The notes below the pieces were generated by a model. It searched no databases and was not told the DNA's origin. It was given only the letters and a program-made list of their open reading frames with translations. Shown here piece by piece: positions 36,029 to 44,679 of a stretch of 64,000 nt of DNA; the first letter of the stretch is position 1, and the number at the start of each line of letters is the position of its first letter. The stretch comes from an uncultured Flavobacteriales bacterium (GTDB taxonomy: Bacteria; Bacteroidota; Bacteroidia; Flavobacteriales_D; Crocinitomicaceae). The DNA lies in contig CAJAII010000008.1 of assembly GCA_903939755.1 (NCBI GenBank), positions 62,001-126,000 of the forward strand, given 5' to 3'. The translations under genes were made by a program, and so were the position numbers.

Positions 36029-36436
36029 AAAATGGTAGAACCAATTCCATAATAAATAGTAAAGCACAGAAAATAGTTTAAATGAAATTGTTATTTTTTG
36101 GTTGGTTTGCCGTAAGGAACTATCAACAGGTTTAAATGCCCAACTATTTTGATCTATTAAGATCTTTTCTGGTTCTAAAACTTATAAATTACGCTCTATT
36201 TTTGAAAATCATTTTTTTTATCCGTTTCTAATAAGTAGGTTTGATTATATGATTACTCCATCTCAATACCCTTAAACAACTTATTTTTTTTGTTATAAAA
36301 ATTTAAATTCTTTAAAAAGGATAACAGGAAAATTATGCCCTTTTTTTTGAGGAGAAATAAAAAATATAATACAAAGCTGTCACACATTCTTATTAGCTGG
36401 ATTTAATAATATGTAACCCCCTAAACCCTATATAAA
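36029..36436 (+). other. 408-bp gap before the next unit, with motif copy 3
   Basis: AT-rich and without a supportable gene; short Met starts end quickly. It holds several T- and A-rich runs and, near its right end, the shared promoter motif. No clear terminator for the ART-like gene was found. Confidence 0.6.
36378..36420 (+). promoter_or_regulatory. Island promoter motif, copy 3
   Basis: TGTCACA (36378-36384), 29 bases, TAACCCC (36414-36420), then CTAAA; the ATG at 36437 follows 23 bases after the T of TAACCCC. This spacing equals that of copy 2. Confidence 0.5.
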
Positions 36437-36820
36437 ATGAAAAGTAAAATGGAAAGTAAAATGAAAATTAAGCCAATCGTTGGGACTGAAAGATTGTTTA
36501 AAATTTTAAACAAACGAATTCAAACTGGAGTTTCAAACAAAAACAAATCTGGAAAAACTTTTTCCTTAGAAAAAGATGCCGATGCTACAAGGCTTTTATA
36601 TCAAAATATTATTGATTCACTTCCAGCGCGCCCCGGAATTATTATTATAACTGGGTATTATAAAAATTCTTTTAATACGTTGGAGATTATTAAGTCTGAT
36701 GAAAATATTAAACAAGTCTTTTTAAAGTCTCGAAATAATAAAAGATATCAATCTCTTAATGATTATATGAATAATGAATTATTTGATCACATTCAAATTC
36801 AACTTGCTTCGGCAAGTTGA
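36437..36820 (+). CDS. Hypothetical protein
   Basis: A 127-residue basic protein with no recognised domain. The first Met is followed by two more in quick succession (MKSKMESKMKIK), so the true start is uncertain by up to eight residues. A strand-rich segment ARPGIIIITGYYKNSFNTL sits in the middle. It carries the shared island promoter motif, so it should belong to the same regulon as the NADAR genes. The stop codon lies inside a perfect hairpin. Confidence 0.6.
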   Translation: MKSKMESKMKIKPIVGTERLFKILNKRIQTGVSNKNKSGKTFSLEKDADATRLLYQNIIDSLPARPGIIIITGYYKNSFNTLEIIKSDENIKQVFLKSRNNKRYQSLNDYMNNELFDHIQIQLASAS

Positions 36821-36823
36821 ATT
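36796..36823 (+). other. Perfect 12-bp hairpin over a stop codon
   Basis: AATTCAACTTGC (36796-36807), loop TTCG, GCAAGTTGAATT (36812-36823). The TGA stop (36818-36820) lies in the 3' arm. No immediate T run follows, so it may be a 3' stability hairpin or a weak terminator. Confidence 0.6.
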
Positions 36824-36866
36824 CTTTAATCAATACTTTTTATTAATTAATTTAAAACCTCAAAAA

Positions 36867-37394
36867 ATGAAAAATCAAATTTTAATGTTCTTTAGCTTAA
36901 TAGCTATTACAACTCAAGCACAATTTTCGGAAGAAAAAGTCTTAGAAGACGGATCCCATTATATTGTTTATACCCCCAGACATTTCTCTGCGGAAGAACT
37001 TGCGAACTGGAAACCACGCCGAATACCAACGACCGCTGAAATCCAAAAAAATCCACTTATTCCTTTGAGTAATATATTCATGAGAAATCTGGAATCAACA
37101 TTAAAAATAAATGTTTCGGAGGACAGTTCTTTAGTAACAGCATGTGACATACATTTTTTTAAACACCTAGGAATAAATGATGTCAATAGTGAAACATTTC
37201 CAGTTAGGTATCATCAAATATGGGAGATGAAAGAATCAGTGGTAAACTATAACTTTAATAATTTCTCTCAAAGCTTAATTAAGATGATTCAGGATAATCA
37301 CTTAGATAGCTATCTCCACAAAACAGTTCAGTTTTATTGCAAAGAATATTTTTATAATGGTAAGTATTTTCTAGTAGCGATTGTCAACGATTGA
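36867..37394 (+). CDS. Exported hypothetical protein
   Basis: A 175-residue protein with a clear signal peptide (MKNQILMFFSLIAITTQAQ). The ATG at 36867 is chosen for that peptide; a longer in-frame reading would overlap the preceding gene. The mature part has KPRRIPTTAEIQKNPLIPLS and a strand pattern like a small TonB-C or similar domain (VTACDIHFFK, YFLVAIVND), though no family is certain. It is 46 bases past the previous stop, on the same strand. Confidence 0.65.
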   Translation: MKNQILMFFSLIAITTQAQFSEEKVLEDGSHYIVYTPRHFSAEELANWKPRRIPTTAEIQKNPLIPLSNIFMRNLESTLKINVSEDSSLVTACDIHFFKHLGINDVNSETFPVRYHQIWEMKESVVNYNFNNFSQSLIKMIQDNHLDSYLHKTVQFYCKEYFYNGKYFLVAIVND

Positions 37395-37435
37395 AATACA
37401 GGAATGGTTTTAACTAAATTTTAATTTTTATAAAT

Positions 37436-37771
37436 ATGAAAAATAAAGCTGATAGATTAAATTCGATTCATTCAGGAATGGATTTGGAAACTTATTTTGA
37501 TTCTTTGGATGTTTTTGAAAAGAGAGAATTAATAAATGAGTTAGAAGTATGTAAAAGTCATTTTACAAAGTATTTTAAGCCTAAACTTTATTTTGCTTTG
37601 TTTTCTTACGCATGCTCTTTCTTATGCTATTTCGGAATTCAAGAGGCCTGGTTTATCTTCTATTTAATTGGGATTAATTTGCTTCTAAGTATTTTCTTGT
37701 TCTTAGATAGTAAAGATGCATCCATTTATGAAAAAGCGATTAAAAAATTAGAAAGAAGATTGTCTCAATGA
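37436..37771 (+). CDS. Hypothetical protein with two membrane segments
   Basis: A 111-residue protein. A charged helical first half (ETYFDSLDVFEKRELINEL) is followed by two hydrophobic helices at about residues 48-68 and 70-90, then a lysine-rich tail (KAIKKLERRLSQ). It would sit in the inner membrane with both ends inside. Function unknown. It marks the right edge of the accessory region as I read it. Confidence 0.6.
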   Translation: MKNKADRLNSIHSGMDLETYFDSLDVFEKRELINELEVCKSHFTKYFKPKLYFALFSYACSFLCYFGIQEAWFIFYLIGINLLLSIFLFLDSKDASIYEKAIKKLERRLSQ

Positions 37772-37948
37772 ATGAATTTTCATCTAGAAGATGGAACGCC
37801 CATTTCAAAAAAAGTAGTTTATAATCCAATACTATTTCATTAGCAGTATATATTCGACAAAACAGAATACTTGGTCATGTATTTCCTTTTTAACCAACCA
37901 ATAAATAAGTCGGACGTTTTAAAGCTATAATCACTTAAACTTTACGTT

Positions 37949-40036
37949 ATGAGCCCGAAAACAACACTTTTGTGTACAGTCATTGCTATGTCATTTTTTA
38001 TCAAAACAACTGCGCAAATTGGATCAGATGACCATGATTTAGCCACACATTTATTGGATCATATCTTGCCTGGTATGTCTCAATACCAAATGGATAGTAT
38101 TTACAATGGGGCTTATCAAAATAATAGTCAGATGGAATTGGATCGCAAAATGCTAATTGAAGAATCCATAAAAAAGGGAAAGGAAAATTCCACCAATAAA
38201 GAATTACAAAGCTGTGATTTATCGAATTGGAGTTTTGATAACGGTACCACTTCTCAATGGACCACCTCGGGTTGTGTTAGTTTAGTGAATGCTGGAAACA
38301 GTCCGTATAGTGGGTATTCAAATGTTTACGGCGGAAGCGGTTACTCCTTGCAACTTAGTAATGACCTGGATTATAATTGCCTCAATTCACAAGCCGCAAG
38401 AACGTATGCTGTTCCTCTCGATGGCAAAACATTCATCACTTTTCATTTCAAGGTTGATCTCTTTAATTTTCCGCACAATGCAGGTCCTGCCGCAAAATTT
38501 AAATTCAATATATACGACGAAAATCAAAACAAATTGGCCTGTCCTTCCTATGAAGCGTATTATGCACAAAATAGTGGCCCGGTTGGAATTCCGAGTTTGC
38601 AAACCACGCCTTTGCCTGCATTGGCGTATAATCCGTCAGTTGCAGGTGATATGGTTTTTAATTCCAATGTGAGTTATTCTGATTGGCATAGTGTAACCGT
38701 AGATCTAACGCCTTATGCAGGAACAAATATCACCTTAGTTTTTAGTAACGTTTGGTGTATGTTTAATGTAGATTGGATTTATACGATCATTGATGTGGAA
38801 TGTCCAGTTAACGTTTTTGAACCAACGCAAATTTGTTTTACCGGCGATGACCTTGATCTATGTGCACCTGAAGGAATTAATGCTTCGTGTCAATGGGCAT
38901 ACAACGGAGAGGTTTTGTCTAACACAACACCTTGCATAAGTGCCACACAAAGTGGGAGTTATACGCTATCTTTTCTTCCAAACTATTTAGAATGTTCTGA
39001 AGTAGGTTATGAGCAAACGTTTGAAATAATGAAACAACCCATAGCAGCCTTTCACAGTGATGAATTGTGTGTGGGGGAAGATATCACTTTATATAACGAT
39101 AGCCAATTTGGGCAAGAGTATGAATGGAATTATGGAAATCAGACTTCCATAGATTTTATTCCAGATTTCGATTATGAACAGGGAATAAATGAGGTTGAAT
39201 TAATCGTTACATCGGAATTTTGCGATGATACCATTCAAGAAGTAATAATTGTACATCAATTACCAATACCGAAAATGGAATTTAAGAATCATTGCCTGGG
39301 TGAGTCCTATACTTTTGTCAACAACTCTTACGACAATGAAGGTGGAGCATTATCAGCCATGTGGACATTTAATGATACGAATATCGATTTCGATTGGCAC
39401 GGAGAATATACGCCGGAAGATTTAGCTCCTTTTGAGCTGGAATTGCAGGTGACAAATCAGTTTGGATGTAGTTCAGCTATCGGAATGATTGGCAAGGCTT
39501 TTCCGCTTCCTAATGCTGACTTTATGATAAGTGATTCTTTATTAGAGGAAAATACGGCATTTGTTAGCTTAAACGATGCTTCTTCTGCTGATGTGGTAGA
39601 ATGGTTATGGGATTTTAGTGATGGAGCTACATCATCCCTTCAAGATCCAGTGCATGAATACCTTGGAACGGGCCAACGGCTTATTCAGTTAATTGTTAAG
39701 AATCAATTTAACTGTGCTGACACTGCCATAAAGATGATTGAAATTACTCCTTCAATTAGTGTTTATGTACCCAACACATTTACACCCAACGATGACGAGT
39801 TCAATCAGCTTTTTTTACCCGTATTTTCGGGTACAGGCTTAGATCAATCTACCTATAACTTTTCCTTATTTAATCGATGGGGCGATGTTGCTTTTTATAC
39901 AGAAAACATTGGGGAAGGATGGGATGGTAGGTTTAATAGTTTTGCTTGCCCTCAAGGCACCTATACTTGGAAAATTTCATTTGTAGCTAATGGAGCTGAG
40001 GTAGTGGAAATGGGCCATGTGAATTTAATCCGCTAA
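37949..40036 (+). CDS. Large T9SS type B cargo protein with PKD repeats
   Basis: A 695-residue secreted protein. A signal peptide (MSPKTTLLCTVIAMSFFIKTTAQ) leads to a long region with a carbohydrate-binding-like N-terminal part (NWSFDNGTTSQWTT through VNVF), then Ig-like and PKD-type beta modules (ending VVEWLWDFSDGATSSLQDPVHEYL). The last 80 residues start YVPNTFTPNDDEFNQLF and contain FNRWGDVAFYTENIGEGWDG, the gliding-motility-type C-terminal domain that marks T9SS cargo. It is probably a surface adhesin or matrix protein. It ends before a strong bidirectional hairpin. Confidence 0.88.
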   Translation: MSPKTTLLCTVIAMSFFIKTTAQIGSDDHDLATHLLDHILPGMSQYQMDSIYNGAYQNNSQMELDRKMLIEESIKKGKENSTNKELQSCDLSNWSFDNGTTSQWTTSGCVSLVNAGNSPYSGYSNVYGGSGYSLQLSNDLDYNCLNSQAARTYAVPLDGKTFITFHFKVDLFNFPHNAGPAAKFKFNIYDENQNKLACPSYEAYYAQNSGPVGIPSLQTTPLPALAYNPSVAGDMVFNSNVSYSDWHSVTVDLTPYAGTNITLVFSNVWCMFNVDWIYTIIDVECPVNVFEPTQICFTGDDLDLCAPEGINASCQWAYNGEVLSNTTPCISATQSGSYTLSFLPNYLECSEVGYEQTFEIMKQPIAAFHSDELCVGEDITLYNDSQFGQEYEWNYGNQTSIDFIPDFDYEQGINEVELIVTSEFCDDTIQEVIIVHQLPIPKMEFKNHCLGESYTFVNNSYDNEGGALSAMWTFNDTNIDFDWHGEYTPEDLAPFELELQVTNQFGCSSAIGMIGKAFPLPNADFMISDSLLEENTAFVSLNDASSADVVEWLWDFSDGATSSLQDPVHEYLGTGQRLIQLIVKNQFNCADTAIKMIEITPSISVYVPNTFTPNDDEFNQLFLPVFSGTGLDQSTYNFSLFNRWGDVAFYTENIGEGWDGRFNSFACPQGTYTWKISFVANGAEVVEMGHVNLIR

Positions 40037-40044
40037 ACCTTTTC

Positions 40045-40075
40045 AACCTTCTTTTCGCTAAGAAAAGAAGGTTTT
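40045..40075. terminator. Bidirectional terminator between convergent genes
   Basis: AACCTTCTTTT (40045-40055), loop of seven, AAAAGAAGGTT (40063-40073), then TT and T-rich bases. A perfect 11-bp stem with A-rich and T-rich sides can end transcripts from both the T9SS cargo gene and the DUF6952-like gene. Confidence 0.8.
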
Positions 40076-40090
40076 GGGTTATTATTTTTA

Positions 40091-40345
40091 TTAATCAATT
40101 GAGCCTGTAACGCGTTTCATGAAGTTATTTAGCGCATCACGTTTCGGAGTCCCATTTTTTATTTCTTTGTGGACATCTACTGCACCAGAAAAATTGGAGA
40201 GTAATTCTCCTATAACATCGAGCTCTTCGTCCTTTAAGCCTGGCGCATCTATGAGGTTTTCCAATGTCTCCATTGTTTCTATTACGTAGTCCTCATCGTT
40301 TTCCTCGATAAATGAAACTATATGTTTAATTAGTGGTAATCGCAT
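40091..40345 (-). CDS. DUF6952-like small protein
   Basis: An 84-residue acidic helical protein starting MRLPLIKHIVSFIEENDEDY and containing PGLKDEELDVIGELLSNFSG. This matches the small DUF6952-type protein that follows thioredoxin in peroxide-defence clusters of flavobacteria. Its role is unknown. It overlaps the thioredoxin gene by 20 bases and ends the peroxiredoxin transcript. Confidence 0.75.
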   Translation of the reverse strand: MRLPLIKHIVSFIEENDEDYVIETMETLENLIDAPGLKDEELDVIGELLSNFSGAVDVHKEIKNGTPKRDALNNFMKRVTGSID

Positions 40346-40640
40346 CTAGTACTTCTTGAATGGTTTCAATTTTATTTCCCTGCGCTTCTGAGACAAGTTT
40401 TCCATTAAGAAAAGCGGCAAAAGTGGGTAGGTTACTCACGTTTGCAAATTTCCTTGAATTGGGCAATTTCTCCGCATCAACATAATAAAAAGCTATGTCT
40501 TCATTGCTTTCAGCCAAGCGCTTAAATTTAGGTTTAACTATTTTACAGTTCCCACACCAGGATGCGCCATACTGCACCATGACTTTGCTGTTTTCTGTTA
40601 ACAATTGTCCCAGGTTGTCTTCTGTAATTTCTAGGAACAT
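40326..40640 (-). CDS. Thioredoxin family protein
   Basis: A 104-residue thioredoxin fold protein. The active site is WCGNCK (about residues 28-33) in place of WCGPC, and the cis-proline region is NLPTFAAF. It likely reduces the adjacent peroxiredoxin. It lies one base after that gene and overlaps the DUF6952-like gene at its 3' end. Confidence 0.92.
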   Translation of the reverse strand: MFLEITEDNLGQLLTENSKVMVQYGASWCGNCKIVKPKFKRLAESNEDIAFYYVDAEKLPNSRKFANVSNLPTFAAFLNGKLVSEAQGNKIETIQEVLDAITTN

Positions 40641-40641
40641 C

Positions 40642-41268
40642 TTAGTTGTTTTTTAAGTAATCAGCAACTCCATCACGAGATGCTTTCATTGCTTCTTTTC
40701 CTTCTTCCCAGTTCGCTGGACAAACTTCGCCATGCTTTTGAACGTGTGTAAAAGCATCAATCATACGGATGTATTCCTGCACGTTTCTACCAATTGGGAA
40801 ATGATTCACCGACTCGTGAAAAACTTGACCTTCCTCATCAATTAAATAAGTTGCTCGGTAAGGAACGTTGTCTCCATCAGATTCATCTTCTTCGTCGAAC
40901 ATGTCATAATCTAAAATACCTAACTCATATGCTAAGACACGCGTAGAATCCGCAATTAATGGAAATTTAACACCTTCAATTCCTCCGTTGTCTTTAGCGG
41001 TATTTAACCAAGCAAAATGTACTTCGGCTGTATCGCAAGAAGCGCCAATTAATAGGGTATTGCGCTCTTCTAATTCTGCTGCTATTTCTTGAAACGCATG
41101 AATTTCGGTTGGACAAACAAATGTAAAATCCTTTGGGTACCAAAAAAGAAGTACTTTTTTCTTGTTTTCAAGTGCTTGATCTAATACATTGATCATAAAT
41201 GCATCACCCATTTCGTCAATTGCTTTAACGGTAATGTCTGGAAATGTTTTACCTACTAATGTTGCCAT
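40642..41268 (-). CDS. Two-Cys peroxiredoxin, AhpC-like
   Basis: A 208-residue peroxidase that reduces hydrogen peroxide and organic peroxides. The peroxidatic Cys is in FTFVCPTEIHAF, and a resolving Cys lies in GEVCPANWEEG near the C-terminus. An acidic insertion (MFDEEDESDGD, about residues 125-135) is present. It is divergent from oxyR with only 94 bases between, the standard arrangement for peroxide-induced control, and is followed by thioredoxin. Confidence 0.93.
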   Translation of the reverse strand: MATLVGKTFPDITVKAIDEMGDAFMINVLDQALENKKKVLLFWYPKDFTFVCPTEIHAFQEIAAELEERNTLLIGASCDTAEVHFAWLNTAKDNGGIEGVKFPLIADSTRVLAYELGILDYDMFDEEDESDGDNVPYRATYLIDEEGQVFHESVNHFPIGRNVQEYIRMIDAFTHVQKHGEVCPANWEEGKEAMKASRDGVADYLKNN

Positions 41269-41296
41269 GTTTATTTGTTTTTAATTGTTTAGGATA

Positions 41297-41331
41297 CAAA
41301 GTTACATATTAAATTTGTTAGATTTTATCAA
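41297..41331 (-). promoter_or_regulatory. Candidate peroxiredoxin promoter
   Basis: On the minus strand TAACTTTG (41304 to 41297) is a perfect TAnnTTTG box. The nearest TTG-like element (CAA on the plus strand, 41329-41331) is 24 bases away, slightly long. Confidence 0.45.
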
Positions 41332-41346
41332 TTAAAACTATATTTA
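41314..41346 (+). promoter_or_regulatory. Candidate oxyR promoter
   Basis: TTTG (41314-41317), 21 bases, TATATTTA (41339-41346), matching the Bacteroidota promoter pattern except for the last base. It overlaps the divergent peroxiredoxin promoter, as expected for OxyR autoregulation. Confidence 0.45.
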
Positions 41347-41362
41347 CATAAATTTTATTGAT

Positions 41363-42286
41363 ATGATTTCATTGCAACAAATGCAATATATTATTGCTTT
41401 AAGTGAGGAATTACACTTTCAGCGTGCGAGTGAACGTTGTTTTGTGTCGCAGCCAACATTATCTATGCAGATAAAAAAAGCGGAGGATCTGTTAGGCAAC
41501 CCCATATTCGACCGAACTTTTAACCCACTGAGTTTGACAGCATTTGGAAATGAGGTTGTTGAAATTATTCGAGCAATTCTGATTGAAAATGATCGCTTGA
41601 AATTGTTAAAGAGTAAGTACCAAGATAATTATAAGGAAGAAATTAAATTAGGTGTTATTCCTACCGTAGCCGCCTATTTAATTCCTAAAATGTTTGGACA
41701 TTGGCGGACCACTATGGGGGAGGTGAAAATCGCTATCGAGGAATTAACAACGGAAGTATTATTGGATAAGTTAGTGAAAAATGAAATCGATATTGCGATT
41801 TTTGCTGGCCCACACTCTTCCATTAACTTTAAAACGGTGCCGTTATTTGTAGAGGAAATTTTAATCTATTGTCCTTCTTACAAGAAAAAACAAATCACAA
41901 TAAGTGAGTTACAGCAATTTCATCCTTGGCTCCTGTCGAAAGGTAATTGTTTGCGCACGCAAATGATCCAGTTTTGTCAGTTAAGTGATAGCCTCAGAGA
42001 GGGTAAGTGGAACTATCAAGGTGGAAATCTCAAGTTATTAATGGAAATGGTTGATAATGAAGGTGGTTACACGCTTATACCGGAGAATTTACCAATTTCA
42101 GCCAAAAGAAAAAAGGCAGTGATTAAGGTAAAGTCTAGTTTTGGAGCACCCGCTAGAGAAATTATAGCGGTATTCCCTAGTCGATCCATGAAATTAAAAG
42201 GATTAAACTTACTCGCTTTAGATGTTCAAAAACAGTTTAGTTCGGAATTTAAACAAAAGAAACTCGATATTTTAGGATGGAAATAA
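41363..42286 (+). CDS. oxyR: LysR-type peroxide sensor OxyR
   Basis: A 307-residue LysR regulator. The N-terminal winged HTH (ELHFQRASERCFVSQPTLSM) is clear. In the sensor domain, GNCLRTQMIQFCQL has two cysteines nine residues apart, the same spacing as the redox-active pair of E. coli OxyR. It should sense peroxide by disulfide formation and activate the divergent peroxiredoxin-thioredoxin unit. Confidence 0.92.
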   Translation: MISLQQMQYIIALSEELHFQRASERCFVSQPTLSMQIKKAEDLLGNPIFDRTFNPLSLTAFGNEVVEIIRAILIENDRLKLLKSKYQDNYKEEIKLGVIPTVAAYLIPKMFGHWRTTMGEVKIAIEELTTEVLLDKLVKNEIDIAIFAGPHSSINFKTVPLFVEEILIYCPSYKKKQITISELQQFHPWLLSKGNCLRTQMIQFCQLSDSLREGKWNYQGGNLKLLMEMVDNEGGYTLIPENLPISAKRKKAVIKVKSSFGAPAREIIAVFPSRSMKLKGLNLLALDVQKQFSSEFKQKKLDILGWK

Positions 42287-42302
42287 ACGTGAGATAATCC
42301 GC

Positions 42303-43655
42303 TTACTTTCCTGCTATTTCTACAAATTCATCATAACTTACAGGCTTAGCCACTAAACTCACCATTGATTTAAAGAAGTCCGTAAGTTTCTGTTCGGCCA
42401 GTTGGTCGTAGATTCCATTGGCTTGTTCTTTATTCTGTAGTAGACGAATCGCTGTTTCACTAAGCTCAGCATCTTCCGGCGCCGGAATTCCGTATTGAGC
42501 ATAATTTCCACGTAGTAAGTCCTTTGTGTATTCGATAACTTCTGCTTGATCAAGTTTGATGTTGTTGTCTTTAAATATTTTCGTTTGAATCAATTGCCAT
42601 TTTAAAGATTTTAAGTAACTATCGAATTCTAAATTAATATCCTCTTCTGTTACCGGCTTATCATTGGTCATTCTAATCCATCTTTTTAAAAAATCAGTTG
42701 GAAATTCAACATCCGTTTTTTCCATAATGGAATTAAAAACCGAACGTGTCAATAATTTATCTGAATCTTTGGAAAACATTTGTTCCATATCCTTTTTAAC
42801 ACGAGCTTTTAATGCTTCTTCGGAATCAACCTCTCCTTCTTGAAATAGCTTGGCATATAGATCTGAATTTAAATCAGCCATAACCATTTTTTTAATTTCG
42901 GTGATGGTAAAATTAAATTTACTGGTTATTTCATTTGCAATTTCTTCCGAAACACCTAGTAAACTCGCCATGTCCTTGCTATCTTTTGCCACTTTTGAGG
43001 GAGCAAGTTCAAATGTTTCATTCACCTTTTTGCCTACTAATAATTGGCTAACCGTTTCATCTTTTAAGAATTCTAGCGAAATCGTTGTGGCGTTTGAAAT
43101 TCCTGCTTCGTTAATTGAGCCGTCTTCGTTTAATTCTTGAAATTTACCTAATATCATATCCTTTTCTGCTGCGATATCTGTGGTAATTAACTTGCCATAG
43201 CGACGTCTTAAGTCTTCAATTTGTTGGTTGATGATCTTATCATCTACTTTGATTGTTGTATAATTATATTTTTCATTCATTGCTTTTGACATGTCAATGG
43301 CGGGAGACAAGCCTATTTCAAAACAGAACTCAAAATCTTCAGGCGCATTAAAGTCGCCTTTTACTTCTGCATTTTCTTTTGGAATTGGATTACCCAATAT
43401 TTCCATTTTATTTTCTGTAATAAAATTGTAAATTCCTTCGTTGGCTAATTTGTTTAATTCCTCTGCTAATACGGATTTTCCATATTGTTTTTGAATCATC
43501 CCCATCGGGATATTTCCAGGTCTAAAACCAGGTACTTTAGCCGTTTTGCGATACTTTTCTAATGCGTTTCTTACTTTGTTAGCATAATCTTCTTTCGCAA
43601 TTTTAACGATTAAATTAGCGTTCAGCTTGTCTACATTTTCTTTTACAACAATCAT
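42303..43655 (-). CDS. tig: Trigger factor
   Basis: A 450-residue ribosome-bound chaperone. The ribosome-binding signature is TAKVPGFRPGNIPMGMI (GFRxGxxP), residues about 37-53, in the N-terminal domain. A central domain and a long helical C-terminal domain follow. The central FKBP-type region looks divergent, as is common in Bacteroidota trigger factors. The gene stops 16 bases from the convergent oxyR and is preceded by tRNA-Leu on the same strand. Confidence 0.92.
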   Translation of the reverse strand: MIVVKENVDKLNANLIVKIAKEDYANKVRNALEKYRKTAKVPGFRPGNIPMGMIQKQYGKSVLAEELNKLANEGIYNFITENKMEILGNPIPKENAEVKGDFNAPEDFEFCFEIGLSPAIDMSKAMNEKYNYTTIKVDDKIINQQIEDLRRRYGKLITTDIAAEKDMILGKFQELNEDGSINEAGISNATTISLEFLKDETVSQLLVGKKVNETFELAPSKVAKDSKDMASLLGVSEEIANEITSKFNFTITEIKKMVMADLNSDLYAKLFQEGEVDSEEALKARVKKDMEQMFSKDSDKLLTRSVFNSIMEKTDVEFPTDFLKRWIRMTNDKPVTEEDINLEFDSYLKSLKWQLIQTKIFKDNNIKLDQAEVIEYTKDLLRGNYAQYGIPAPEDAELSETAIRLLQNKEQANGIYDQLAEQKLTDFFKSMVSLVAKPVSYDEFVEIAGK

Positions 43656-43678
43656 TTAAAACTTAGTTTACAATAAAT

Positions 43679-43708
43679 AAAAAAGGCCCCCATCGTAAAC
43701 AGAGACCT
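43679..43708 (-). terminator. Terminator after tRNA-Leu
   Basis: On the minus strand AGGTCTC pairs with GGGGCCT (two G-T pairs), then a run of T. It ends the tRNA-Leu transcript just before the trigger factor start. Confidence 0.6.
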
Positions 43709-43716
43709 AATAATAG

Positions 43717-43798
43717 TGCGGATGGAGGGACTCGAACCCGCATACCTCTCGGCACCAGATCCTAAGTCTGGCGTGTCTACCAATTTCACCACATCCGC
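43717..43798 (-). tRNA. tRNA-Leu (TAG)
   Basis: An 82-base tRNA with acceptor GCGGATG/CATCCGC, anticodon stem CCAGA/TCTGG around loop CTTAGGA with anticodon TAG, and the long variable arm of class II tRNAs (TGCCGAGAGGTA). The CCA end is not encoded. Confidence 0.93.
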
Positions 43799-43902
43799 AA
43801 TAACATTTAATTTACGTTAGATTACTTTTAATCTATCGAATGATTCATAATGAACCATTAGGGGTGCAAAGATAGCGCTATTTTTAAAAAACACAAGAAA
43901 CT

Positions 43903-44679
43903 TTAATGCGGTCTTGTATTTTTTTCTTGCATTTTAGCTTTGATTTCTTTCATGAAGTCAGATGCATAAACGAAGTTGTTGATTTCTTTGTTGTCTGTTG
44001 TTAGGATGGAGTTTTTATCTCCCTGCCACCAATTCTTACCTTTATATATAAATAGAATCTGATCGCCTATTTCTATAACACTATTCATGTCATGGGTTAT
44101 TACGATCGTTGTAATGCCATAATCATAGGTAATGTCTTTTATTAATCCATCAATTAGAATCGCAGTTATTGGGTCTAATCCGGAATTCGGTTCATCGCAA
44201 AAAAGGTATTTAGGATTCATCGATATGGCACGTGCGATACCAATTCTTTTTTGCATTCCGCCAGAACATTCCGAAGGAAATAACCTATTTTTCCCATTAA
44301 GATTGACCCTTTCAAGACAAAAGTCGGCACGCATTTGCATTTCTTTTTTTGTCATGGTTGTAAACATGGACAATGGAAACATTACATTTTCTTCAACAGT
44401 TAACGAATCGAACAGCGCTGCACCTTGAAATAACATGCCAATTTCTTGTCTAATAGCTGATTTCTCAGTTCTTTCCATGGATGTAAAGTCATGACCATTG
44501 AATAATATCTCGCCACTATCCACTTCGTGTAGACCAACCATGGATTTAGCTAATACGCTTTTTCCGGAGCCAGATTGACCAATAATTAAATTTACTTTAC
44601 CTGTCTCGAATTGTGCAGACACATCAAATAATACTTGTTGGTCTTTAAATGATTTATTAATATTATTTATTGTTATCAT
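43903..44679 (-). CDS. MlaF-like ABC transporter ATPase
   Basis: A 258-residue ATPase of the Mla/MCE lipid-transport type. Walker A GQSGSGKS, signature SGGMQKR and Walker B YLFCDEPNSGLDP are all present, and the H-loop is ITHDMN. It shares a base with the MlaE-like permease start, so the two form one unit that probably moves phospholipids between the membranes. An MCE-domain partner is not in this window. Confidence 0.9.
   Translation of the reverse strand: MITINNINKSFKDQQVLFDVSAQFETGKVNLIIGQSGSGKSVLAKSMVGLHEVDSGEILFNGHDFTSMERTEKSAIRQEIGMLFQGAALFDSLTVEENVMFPLSMFTTMTKKEMQMRADFCLERVNLNGKNRLFPSECSGGMQKRIGIARAISMNPKYLFCDEPNSGLDPITAILIDGLIKDITYDYGITTIVITHDMNSVIEIGDQILFIYKGKNWWQGDKNSILTTDNKEINNFVYASDFMKEIKAKMQEKNTRPH

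Noticed and set aside
28830-36215. AAAATCATTTTTTTTA repeated near 28845 and 36205
   Set aside because: Sixteen bases of low-complexity AT-rich sequence in two intergenic gaps could match by chance; there is no third copy or structure.
26484-37948. Integrative element with an integrase and a second att site
   Set aside because: No tyrosine or serine recombinase, transposase or relaxase is seen between the tRNA-Phe gene and 37.9 kb, and no tRNA-Phe tail was found to the right of 27098. The accessory region may have entered by other means or lost its mobility genes.
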